From: Diploptera punctata
Lineage: Eukaryota; Arthropoda; Insecta; Blattodea; Blaberidae
NCBI GenBank assembly: GCA_030220185.1
Contig: JASPKZ010009959.1
Span: 40,613 to 104,612 of the forward strand
DNA length: 64,000 nt
Direction of reading: 5' to 3'
Positions 10,438-19,707 of this stretch are shown here, one piece after another. The notes under the pieces are model-generated. The model was not told the origin of the DNA. It worked only from the letters and a program-made list of their open reading frames with translations, and did not search any database. Numbering within the stretch: position 1 is the stretch's first letter; every line of letters starts with the position of its first letter. The position numbers were made by a program, and so were the translations under genes.

Positions 10438-10512
<75 letters not shown>
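10438..10512. repeat. ATT microsatellite
   Basis: Perfect (ATT)n of about 75 bp; the poly-Asn and poly-Tyr frames across it are artefacts. Confidence 0.95.
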
Positions 10513-10514
10513 GC

Positions 10515-11365
10515 TGCTCCTATTATAATCGTCATCAGTCCCAAATTGTGAGAACCAAAATAACACTTGTAGTACGAGATACACTTGAAGTGTTTGAAAT
10601 AAGATTTGTTAGGATAATAACCGCTTTAAGATAAATCCCTTTGTTAAAGTGTGCACAAGTATTTGTTAAATATCCCCCTGAAATTTTGAAACAAATTCAT
10701 TCAGTTGATGGTGAGAAAACATGAACCTTATAAATTTAACATTAGTGAAATAGGACATTCCAAATATTTTAGAAACCATGTGTTGGAATATATTTCACGC
10801 CAGAAGTATAATGTGAAAGTATGAAAGGAAAACGTTGAAAGATTTTAGGTATGTGAAGGAAAATGGATTGAATCTCGTAAAAAAATTGCGGAGTTTTTAA
10901 TATTGCTCATATTCCAACAGAAAATGGCGTCATAAAACATGGAGGAAGAAAGCAATCTCAGTAAAATGTGAAGATAATAGAGAAATAACTTATAATTTAT
11001 TATCTGAGGAAGATATGCAGTTCTCTTGCGTCTCTAATAGTTAGAAAACGAGCGAAAAACGCTTTTTCCCTCCACTGCTAGAATCCCCACTGCTAGTTGA
11101 CCTTTTATTTGTCGTTCTCAGAAACCCATACATTGACTATAATGCCAGAATCAATACAGTTATTTTATTAGCACCTAAAATATATTCACTACTGGAAATT
11201 AGTTTAAAATTATATCAGCTAACAGCTCACTCACTGTCGAATATCAGCGGTCTCATTCAAACAAATGGTTTTCCTCAACATTGGGTAATAGGACCATAAA
11301 GAAATTCCGTTACACTTCTTTATTTTTTCTGAAAAGAAAGGATCAATTGTAGAGAAAGATGGAAC
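10515..11365. other. Unassigned, possibly decayed coding DNA
   Basis: Short broken frames on the plus strand (for example ESRKKIAEFLI and AHIPTENGVIKHGG near 10870-10945) hint at a decayed transposon protein, but I cannot name it. Confidence 0.25.
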
Positions 11366-11369
11366 ATCA

Positions 11370-11482
11370 AATAAAGAAATAGCAAATAAGGATCAGTAAT
11401 GGAAGAAAACCTATAGGAAAGTTAAACTCTGTATTATGGAGTAAAAATATCATTAACAGAACAATAACTAATTTATAAGTCC
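11370..11482 (+). pseudogene. LINE fragment interrupted by RTE-1 and SINE-A
   Basis: The plus strand reads NGRKPIGKLNSVLWSKNIIN, a recognisable segment of another RTE-like LINE family, up to the target site. The continuation YGSDVWTMRQQPVLAK resumes at 13044, after two inserted elements. The host LINE is therefore older than both insertions. Confidence 0.6.
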
Positions 11483-11497
11483 ATACTATGGATCGGT

Positions 11498-12714
11498 TTT
11501 AGAAGAAACAGGTCTACAACAGATCAGATTTTTAGTATAAGACAGATTTTAGAAAAGAAATGGGAATATAATGGTACTGTACATCAACTATATGTAGACT
11601 TCAAAAAAGCATATGATTCAATTAAGAGGGAGAAGTTATATAGTATCCTGCTGGAGTTCGGAATTCCTAAAAAGTTAGTTAGACTTATACGAATGTGTCT
11701 AAATGGCACAAAGAGTAGGGTGCGTGTAGGCAAACAGTTTTCGGACACTTTTGAAATCCAGAATGGGTTGAAGCAAGGAGATGCACTATCTCCTCTACTA
11801 TTTAATTTTGTACTAGAGCATGCCATTAAATCTTTAGAGAATGAGGAAGGCTTACAACTGAATGGTATTAATAAGCTGTTAGTTTGTGCTGATGATGTAG
11901 TATTATTGGCCGATAGCGAGGAGACACTAAAGGCCAACACGCACACACTATTGAGTAACACTAAGAAATTAGGACTGGAAGTAAATATCAATAAAACTAA
12001 ATATATGGTCACATGTAGAAATTCATTATATAATGGAAATGGACAGCTAATGACAAATGAGGGAAATTTTGAGGAAGTGGCTGAATTCAAATACCTAGGA
12101 ACAATAATCACAAATAGGAATGAGATGCATAATGAAATTAAACATAGGCTCAATTCTGGAAATGCATGCTAATTATGCATTGCAGAGACTCTTGATATCC
12201 CAACTCCTTTCAAAAAACGTTAAACTGAAAATATATAAAACTATTATTCTACCAGTTATATTATATGGGTGCGAAACATGGACTCTTACTTTAAGGGAGG
12301 AAAGGAGATTACAAGTATTTGAGAATAAAGTACTTAGGAAAATTTTTGGACCAAAGAGAGATGAACAGACAGGTGAATGGAGAAGACTACATAACAATGA
12401 ACTACATGGTCTTATAGGAAGCCAGATATAATAAGAACAGTTAAGTCTCGTAGACTGCGATGGGCAGGACATGTTGCACGTATGGGGAATGAAAGACTTG
12501 CATGGAAGCTTCTTGTAGGAAAGCCAGAGGGAAAACGCCCAGTTGGTAGACCAAGAATGATGTGGGAGAATAACATTAACCATGATTTGAGGGAAGTAGA
12601 GTTATACAGGGAATGATTGGAAAGTATTAGCTCAGGATAGGGATGTATGGAGAGCGTATGTCCGCGCGGCCATGAACCTACGGGTTCGATAGTGCCAGTG
12701 AGTGAGAGTGAGTG
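11498..12714 (+). mobile_element. 5'-truncated RTE-1 insertion with 15-bp TSD
   Basis: Covers RTE-1 residues from about 615 (RRNRSTTDQIF) to the C-terminus. Most of the reverse transcriptase palm is present, but the catalytic YADD is changed to CADD (near 11885-11900), a 1-bp insertion at about 12172 breaks the frame (ACNYALQ) and a 1-bp loss near 12413 breaks it again. Duplications atactatggatcggt lie at 11483-11497 and 12715-12729. Dead copy, closely similar to the full-length element on the opposite strand at 19680-22951. Confidence 0.9.
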
Positions 12715-12728
12715 ATACTATGGATCGG

Positions 12729-13043
12729 TCCACCGCTGTGGTCTCGAGGTAGCGTGCTGCCTTTTCACGCAGCGGGCCCGGGTTCGATAGCCGATCGGGG
12801 CTGTTTTTCTGGGTGAGGTTTTTATCGGTGTTTTTCCTCACCTGTAAGACAAATGTCAGGAAAACGTTAAGGCCAAAACGGTCCCCGAAATCATATGGCC
12901 ATCATCATCATCCTTCACCGATGTGGAAAGCAACGGGAAGCTACCACACCTACAATTCCCTAGTAAAGCTGCACGCATAGCATGAAAATGCTATGATTGC
13001 AGTGAAGGACCTGCCTTCGGGCAGAATTACTATGGATGGATGG
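12729..13043 (+). mobile_element. SINE-A copy 3, inserted in the RTE-1 target duplication
   Basis: Head CCACCGCTGTGGTCTCGAGG, B-box region GGTTCGATAGCCG (mutated), body and long tail ending TACTATGGATGGATGG. Flanked by actatggatcgg at 12717-12728 and 13044-13055. The same 12-mer also flanks the adjacent RTE-1 on its left, so the site was used twice. Confidence 0.85.
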
Positions 13044-13630
13044 ACTATGGATCGGACGTTTGGACAATGAGACAACAACCTGTATTAGCCAAGTCTGCAG
13101 CAGATTCCAGTTTACAGTATGCGTATGATCTCTGCCATATTTATTTCCTGAAGTCACCAATAAAGGAACATATAATAGCAAGATGGAACAATGTGTGGCC
13201 CTATAGACCACGGGTACATTAACAAGACAACTGTTCTTTTCATGACAGAATAAAATGCAAACACATTGTTCCAAATTTTATATATAACAAATTAGTCACT
13301 GGGCACAGAAAATTTGGGCAAATGCCTACAGAGATTCAACATTATATAAAATTCAAGCTTTAATTTATTGGTATTAGCAACCAAAGTGTAGAACATATTA
13401 TATATTTGATTGTCCTTTGTTCCTGGAAACGAAAAATTCGAAATTACATTTCGTCTCATTTCTTGTATCACTCTCTGTTAATCCTATCGACACCATGTTG
13501 CTATGCACTCATTGAACCCTACCAGAAGAAATAAGGAGCTGCCGGACATTGGCATATTTAAAAGACATCTAGATTTATATTTGTTCTAACCTCGACTTCA
13601 TATTACCCAATGTAAGATATATATATTAAT
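13044..13630 (+). pseudogene. LINE C-terminal remnants (zinc-knuckle region)
   Basis: First YGSDVWTMRQQPVL continues the LINE at 11370. Farther on, broken frames give NKLVTGHRKFGQ and SVEHIIYLIVLCSW, resembling the TGHGxF ... C..C ... H....C tail of other LINEs, and LPEEIRSCRTLAYLKD near 13520-13565. Probably two LINE remnants joined; both are non-functional. Confidence 0.45.
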
Positions 13631-13683
13631 TGGTGTTTCTCGTATAATTTATCATATTTATATTACTAATATATTATTTTTTT

Positions 13684-13815
13684 AAGTGATCCCGCAACAG
13701 GCCCGGAGGCCCTTGGGGTAGTAGGACGTTAAGGTTCCCACTTTTTCTAGACAATCGGCACTTTATATCAGCCGGGTTGTCAGCCCTGCGTGACGGCCGC
13801 CTTTACCCCAGAATT
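13684..13815 (-). mobile_element. SINE-B copy 2, fragment
   Basis: Matches the 3' half of SINE-B (GTGATCCCGCAACAGGCC through GTGACGGCCGCCTTTACC) but lacks the tRNA-like head. It stops at CAGAA, next to an ATT tract. Confidence 0.75.
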
Positions 13816-13819
13816 ATTA

Positions 13820-14092
13820 TTATATTATTATCATCATTATTATCGTAAGTATTATTATTGTTATTATCCCATAAAATGTTGTTTGTACATGACATTTACA
13901 TTGCTACATTTAATGTATCTTTAACTGTTTATAATTAGCATAGTGTATATCTATATTTGTTAAATATTTATTTGTATTTGTGCTGGTTGAGTGGAAGAGA
14001 AGGCCTTATGGCCTTAACTCTGCCAGAATAAATAAAGCTTTACTATTATTATTATTAATATTATTATTATTTATTATTATTATTATTCTTTT
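13820..14092 (+). repeat. Rep-G copy 2 with polyadenylation signal and ATT tail
   Basis: Ends GCTGGTTGAGTGGAAGAGAAG, the GGCCTTATGGCC block, CTGCCAGAATAAATAAAG, then (ATT)n. The AATAAA plus trinucleotide tail marks it as the 3' end of a retroposon. A LINE-like frame upstream (13500-13570) may be its coding part, with SINE-B inserted between. Confidence 0.6.
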
Positions 14093-14094
14093 GG

Positions 14095-14315
14095 TCTCCT
14101 CTTTCTTCTGTTGCTCTCAGCTTCAAAGTGTAATAACATTTTAGGTATCTTGTTAACTGATATCCCCTTTACGTGGCCAAACCATTTCATTCTTCTGTCT
14201 TCAATATCAGTATAGCACCTTCTTTCTTCAATGACGTGTAGAACATCTATTTGAACATCCATTTATTTCTGTAATTTTATTATTCCTGATTTTGTCACTT
14301 CTTGGATTCCTAGAT
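14095..14315 (-). pseudogene. LINE C-terminal tail
   Basis: The minus strand reads DVLHVIEERRCYTDIEDRRM, then KWFGHVKGISVNKIPKMLLH, the usual tail signature. Degenerate. Confidence 0.5.
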
Positions 14316-14317
14316 GA

Positions 14318-14319
14318 TG

Positions 14320-14374
<55 letters not shown>

Positions 14375-14392
14375 TAATAATAATAATAAGAC
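14318..14392. repeat. AAT microsatellite
   Basis: (AAT)n with one AAC variant. Confidence 0.9.
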
Positions 14393-14857
14393 AGGTATTA
14401 AAGTATAGAAGATATAAAACAAAACAATAGCAAGATGCAGTGATGACAATTGTGAAATAAAACCAATGGAAATAAGAGAAAAGCGGAACAAAAGAGAATA
14501 TGTGACGTGTTGAGGCAGGAGATATTCCAGGATTTATCAGGATCCTCCTGCTTTCTACATGAAGTCACAGCCATTTTATTCCAGTCTCACGTATAAACCT
14601 ACCGGTATATTACGTAACCATGTCCCTCTAAAAATCTTTATGGCCGACATCATATATCGAATTTTTGCAAAATGAGTTAACTACAGATTCAACGTACTTA
14701 CATATTCTGTGCTTAAAGAACTTTCCCCCCACCATTCATACAGAGCCACATTTTGCGCATTTCATTTTTAATTTCATCTTAGAATGCACGTACTCCAGAA
14801 GCAGAGGTTTCTAGCAGTGACATTGTCAACTAGCTGTATTAGAGTAAAGGCCTTATG
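14393..14857. other. Unassigned sequence
   Basis: No supported feature. Confidence 0.4.
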
Positions 14858-14990
14858 TGCGTGATAGTGCGTTTTGTCATACTTATAGCAATGGCGACCA
14901 CGATTGAAAGTTCAACTTCCTACATTTCGGGGCTGCCAACCTAAATAACTATAATGTAATAAAAATAACTATACTGTAATATTACGACAT
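14858..14990 (-). repeat. Rep-D copy 2, first part
   Basis: Carries GATAGTGCGTTTTGTCATAC, ATGGCGACCACGATTGAAAG and GCTGCCAACCTAAATAACT. Interrupted at about 14990; the element resumes at 16322 after a LINE fragment, a SINE-A and a short unassigned piece. Confidence 0.65.
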
Positions 14991-15700
14991 GGCTGGGTAC
15001 GCAAGTTAACCACACTTCAAAAGAAGAAGCTACTTTCTGCCCAACGCCAAGTCCCCATAAAAGTTACAAAAGCGTACAATACGGTGTCTGGGGTTTGCCT
15101 ACCAGTGATTGCAGGAGTCCTACCTATCGATCTGTATATCGCTCAAAGAATACAAAACTTTAAAGTCAGAAGAGACCAGACGATACTAGTCAGCGACACT
15201 GTGATCAGGCCAGACACCAGATGAACGAGACATCATCAGACGGATTATCCAGGAAAGTATTTCCGAGGAATGGTAAGAACGATGGGAAGCGGCAGAACAT
15301 GGACACATAACATACGATTGTCTGCCTAATGTCACGGAAAGGCTAATGAAAACTTGGATCCAACCAAAGTCACCATATTACGCAACTTCTGAGCGGCCAC
15401 GGAGTCTTCAAAGCCAAACTCCATGAACGAGACCCTCACACGAACGCCTCATTGCGATTGCTTGGGAACAGAGCTGGACACTGTACAACATGTCCTGTAC
15501 GAATGCATCAAATACCAGGAGAGACGAAGGGACTTACGTGAGGCTGCACTAAACGGTGATATGAACTGGCCGCCTCCTCAACGGTTTTGAACAGAAAAAC
15601 AGCCATACCAGGTGGTGAGAAGGTTCAACGGATGGGTCCTTACTCAACGCCAAGAGGAGGACATCCGCAGACAAAGAAGAAGGGATTAGATGTAATTTAG
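14991..15700 (+). pseudogene. R1/Loa-like LINE reverse-transcriptase C-terminus
   Basis: The plus strand reads KLTTLQKKKLLSAQRQVPIK, KAYNTVSGVCLPVIAGVLPI and DLYIAQRIQNFKVRRDQ before frameshifts. Farther on comes a zinc-knuckle-like CDCLGTELDTVQHVLYEC (CxCx8-10Hx4C spacing, near 15455-15507) and a basic end RRQRRRRD-like. These are typical of the C-terminal third of R1-, I- or Loa-type LINE ORF2. Clade not resolvable by eye. Inserted in Rep-D. Confidence 0.65.
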
Positions 15701-15845
15701 CAATAAGTTAGTTGTAAGTTAGTAAATTAAGTATTAGTTTTAACACAACACCATGTAAATATTACTAGATTAGGTGGTAGATTTAAGACTTAAGACTTAG
15801 GTTAAGGATTAATATGTAAACATAACTGTATATAAGTAGTATTAA

Positions 15846-16192
15846 CACCACCGCTGTGGTCTCGAGGTAGCGTGCTGCCTTGTCACGCAGCGGGCCCGGG
15901 TTCGATCCCCGGTCGGGGCAGTTTTTCTGGGTGAGGTTTTTATCGGGGTGTTTTCCTCATCTGTAAGACAAATGTCAGGAAAACTTTAAGGCCCAAACGG
16001 TCCCCGAAATCATATGGCCATCATCCTTATCATCCTTACCATTATCGTTATCATCAGCATCCTTCACCGGTGTGGAAAGCAACGGGAAGCTACCACACCT
16101 ACAATTCCCTAGTAAAGCTGCAAGCATAGCATGAAAAAATGCTATGATTGCAGTGAAGGACCTGCCTTCGGGCAGAATTACTATGGATGGAA
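15846..16192 (+). mobile_element. SINE-A copy 4
   Basis: Best-preserved copy: CCACCGCTGTGGTCTCGAGG head, intact B box GGTTCGATCCCC, body and long tail ending ATTACTATGGATGG. The 125 bp after it (16196-16320) are unassigned and end in AATAAT-rich sequence. Confidence 0.85.
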
Positions 16193-16430
16193 GAACAAAC
16201 ATCCGAAACTTTTAAGCAGAGAGTAATTAGGGACAAGAGCAGACCTGGGGATATGGGCATTAAGCCCGAGGAAACCCAGGGGGATGGTGGTGGGGCTCTT
16301 AATAATAACAATATAATAAAATTACATATTATAAACCATTTGGGAAGTAAAACCACTAACCTTTATGTATACTACATACAATATATGTACAAACAATATA
16401 TAAAAGGTAGTGTTAATATACATTATACAA

Positions 16431-16816
16431 TATTGTATTGTTGGTTTGATATCTTTATTGACTTAGTTTTATACTTATTTCTTATAACTTTGTTTTTTGT
16501 TCTTCTTCTTATTGTTTTTAGGTTTATTTATGTTATCAAAATGCAAATACCATTAATTCTTAACAATTATATATAAATTAATTAGTGTATAATGCTATTG
16601 TGTTATTATTTAATTGTAATATTATTGTATTTTCTTTATGTAATTGTAATGTTAATGTTTTTTTGTTGTTTATTTTTCTTTACACTAGTACCAACTATTA
16701 CTTTATTGTAACGGACTGTCAACAGCACTTACGGCTTACTGCCCGTGCGACCCATATTTGTAAATAATATCGTAAATATCTTACTTTTTGTCTAATAAAG
16801 TTCTACTACTACTACT
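16431..16816 (+). mobile_element. Rep-H insertion 1 (retroposon 3' end, 11-bp TSD)
   Basis: Ends TTTTTGTCTAATAAAGTTC followed by (TAC)n: a polyadenylation-like AATAAA and trinucleotide tail. Duplications acattatacaa flank it at 16420-16430 and 16817-16827. The reading frames in it are short and unlike known proteins, so it is either a SINE or a severely truncated LINE. Confidence 0.75.
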
Positions 16817-17026
16817 ACATTATACAAAACAAATCACTGCATTTAAAAAAAAACAGAACTTTAATTGAAACAATATAAAACAACAAATACGTACTTGCCG
16901 CTATTTTATGACTAGGCCTCCTGTAATTCCACTAATAAACATTGCACACACTGTTAACGAAAGTCAATTGTTTATAATGAACGTAAATATGTCCGGGCAA
17001 AGATGATATTATTTTACTATTATTTA

Positions 17027-17367
17027 GTTCACGTGCAAGATTTAACCCTAATGTATACCTCAATAAACACTGTTTATGTGCATTTGTTTAAAGAACTTTG
17101 AAATCACTGACAAAATTGCAACACTTGTGTCTTCATGTAACTATGGGCTGTAAAGATGGCCTATATTGTGTCCCTCATATGCCTGGGCAACGCTGAATGG
17201 TCGGCTAAACTGCTTGCTGTTTATTTTTCTTTACACTAGTACCAATTATTACTTTATTGTAACGGACTGTCAACAGCACGTACGGCTTACTGCCCGTGCG
17301 ACCCATATTTGTAAATAATGTTGTAAATATCTTACTTTTTGTCTAATAAAGTCCTACTACTACTACT
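17027..17367 (+). mobile_element. Rep-H insertion 2 (11-bp TSD)
   Basis: Shares the 3' ~155 bp with insertion 1 (GTAACGGACTGTCAACAGCA through TCTAATAAAGTCC(TAC)n) but a different 5' part. Duplications actattattta lie at 17016-17026 and 17368-17378. Confidence 0.75.
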
Positions 17368-17490
17368 ACTATTATTTATTATTTTGAAAACACCATCGCG
17401 CAAAAAATAATGTACAATGCACGTTTGTGAAGTGTTTTACACAATCTCGGAAATTTTCCTGAAAATTCTGGTAAAAAAACATGCTTCCTT

Positions 17491-17970
17491 AACCTCACAT
17501 CGTAATGTCTATTACCAATTACCAATTCAATTCTTTGTTATGTAATGAGTTTGTTCATATTCTACAATATTTTTTAATATAGGCACATGAAAATATTATT
17601 AATAGCCCATACATCACTTTTGAAAGCAGAGGATAGAACTTTTAATTTGTATACGTGGTGTGTGTTATGTCAAATTTTAAATGGAATATCACTCGTTATA
17701 TTTATTATTGATTGTGCTCAAATATTTAAAATTATAATAGGATTAAAAGCACAATTCAGAATATTGATTGTAATAAATCTATCACAATGATATCATAAAA
17801 GGGGATAAAAGGAGGAAGTGCAAAATGGCCGCTTTAACATTAATTATTCCAGAACAGATGATTAATTATTCACAGAAATATGGCGGGTGTTTTATAACCA
17901 GTGGAGATACTGCTACAGGGCTTCCAAAAATATTCGGCGCAAATATTTCACCGCTTTAATACCCAATTTG
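17491..17970. other. Unassigned sequence
   Basis: No recognised family; AT-rich, short frames. Confidence 0.4.
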
Positions 17971-17971
17971 G

Positions 17972-18575
17972 AATTGTGATGCTAATGAGATGCACAAGGA
18001 AATTTAACATAGGCTCAATTCTGGAAAAGCGTGCTATTATGCATTTTACAGAGACTCTTGACGTCCCAACTCCTTTCAAAAAACGTTAAACTGAAAATAT
18101 ATAAAACTATTATTCTAGCAGTTATATTATATGGATCCAAAACATGGAATCTTACTTTAAGGGAGGAAAGGAGATTACAAGTATTGGAAAATGAAGTTGT
18201 TAGGGACTTTTTTGGACCAACTAGAGATGAACAGACAGGTAAATGAAGAAAACTTAATAACAATCAACTACGTGGTCTTTTCCCTATAGGAAGCCAGATA
18301 TAATGTGAACGTTAAGTCTCGTAGACTGAGATGGGCAGGACACGTGGCACGGATGGGGAATGAAATACGTGTATGGAAGCTCCTTTTAGGAAAACCAGCG
18401 GGGAGAAAACGCCCAGTTGGTAGACCAAGAATGAGGTGGAAGAATAAAATTAACCATGTATTGAGGGAAGTAGGTTATACAGGAAATGGTTGGAAAACAT
18501 TAGCTCAGAATAGGGATGTATGGAGAGCATATGTCCGGGCTGCCATGAACCTACGGGTTCGATACTACCTATACT
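17972..18575 (+). pseudogene. 5'-truncated RTE-1 fragment
   Basis: Covers RTE-1 from NEMHKEIKHRL to the terminal MNLRVR (GCCATGAACCTACGGGTTCG at about 18541-18560). More diverged than the other copies: FFGPTRDEQTGK followed by a stop, then an open 104-residue segment from 18305. Confidence 0.8.
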
Positions 18576-18579
18576 ACTT

Positions 18580-18820
18580 CGAGCTATGTTCCAGTTGTAT
18601 TGTAAACAAACTTGCATAAGGTATTACTTCGCCGACTCAATCTATTGGGGGAACCGTGGTGCTACTTTTACCGCCATATGACTGAATTGCATAAGGAACG
18701 TTCATGGATAGAAACATTGTTATTGGGTAATATTGTATTTAACGGGAAATAAGACTGATTAGAAGGTAGGATGATACCAACAATTAGGAACTTCCTCCTT
18801 TTCTTATCCGTTTATGAGAG
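18580..18820. repeat. Possible Rep-K fragment
   Basis: Contains segments resembling 25590-25670 (AAGACTGATTAGAAGGTAGG, ACCAACAATTAGGAACTTCC); otherwise unassigned. Confidence 0.3.
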
Positions 18821-18821
18821 T

Positions 18822-19679
18822 AGTATATTACGCTGAGAGGTTGGGAAGTGGTTTTCACAGAAGCGAGGAAAATTTAAAAAACCGAGTAATAGCGAGTTTT
18901 TACTTTCCGAGATTCTGTAAAACACTTCACAAACGTGCGTTGTACATTTATTTTTGCGCGATGGTGTTTTCAAGCTAATAAATAATAGTGCAATAATAAC
19001 ATCTTTGTTGGAAGTATTTGGGTTTCATTATAAACAACTGACTAACGCTAACAGTGTGGGAAATCTTTATTTGTTGAAATTACAGGAGGCCGTGAAACCA
19101 ATCTAGTGAAAAAAAATAATAATGATTTATTTTAGCTGGCAGAGTTAAGGCCATAAGGCCTTCTCTTCCACTCAACCAGCGAATAGTAAAATTATACAAA
19201 AATTACGTACATATTACAATTTTAAGATATTAAAATACAGACTAAACCAAAATACAATGATGATGTGATCTAATACTAGCTAATACTAACAAAAACATAG
19301 AATATATTAAAATTAAAATGATATAAAATAAAGTAAGTAGCTTCCTAGATGATTATTAATGGAATGCTCTATATAGTTGTTATGCAGTTAATGTTTCATT
19401 GTGTCGAACTTAAGATATCAGTTAATTTGGATTTAAATAATGATAGCGATTGGTGGCAAGTACGTATTTATTGTTTTACATTGTTTCAATAAAGTTCAGT
19501 TCATTTAAAATGCAGTGATTGCTCTCATATAATGTACATTAAACACTACCTTTTGGATATGTTTTGTATATACATTGTACGTGGTATACATAAAGGGCAG
19601 TACTTTTTCTTCCCGCACGAGGTTTGTAATATGTAATATTACAGTATAGTTATTTAGGTTGGCAACCGTGAAATATCGA
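18822..19679 (+). repeat. Rep-D copy 3
   Basis: Starts AGTATATTACGCTGAGAGG, includes AACACTTCACAAACGTGCG and TTGGCAACCGTGAAATATCG, where it is cut by the full-length RTE-1. Rep-G is inserted at about 19112-19430. Confidence 0.7.
19112..19430 (-). mobile_element. Rep-G copy 3 inside Rep-D
   Basis: Contains GGCAGAGTTAAGGCCATAAG then GCCTTCTCTTCCACTCAACC, with the AATAATAAT-type tail at the low-coordinate end. Rep-D sequence resumes with TGGTGGCAAGTACGTATTTA at about 19452. Confidence 0.6.
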
Positions 19680-19707
19680 TACTTACTTACTTACTTACTC
19701 ACTGGCA

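Larger units (their letters stand above)
16322..17490 (-). repeat. Rep-D copy 2, second part, with two Rep-H insertions
   Basis: Continues Rep-D from the block near its AAACCACTAACCTTTATG side to ACACCATCGCGCAAAA and CTTCCTTAACCTCACATCG. Two retroposon insertions (16431-16816 and 17027-17367) interrupt it, each with its own TSD. Confidence 0.7.

Noticed and set aside
10401..10634. Poly-Tyr and poly-Asn reading frames at ATT tracts (also 2251-2454, 5037-5288, 14228-14491, 63142-63599)
   Set aside because: They are translations of trinucleotide microsatellites with no flanking protein similarity.
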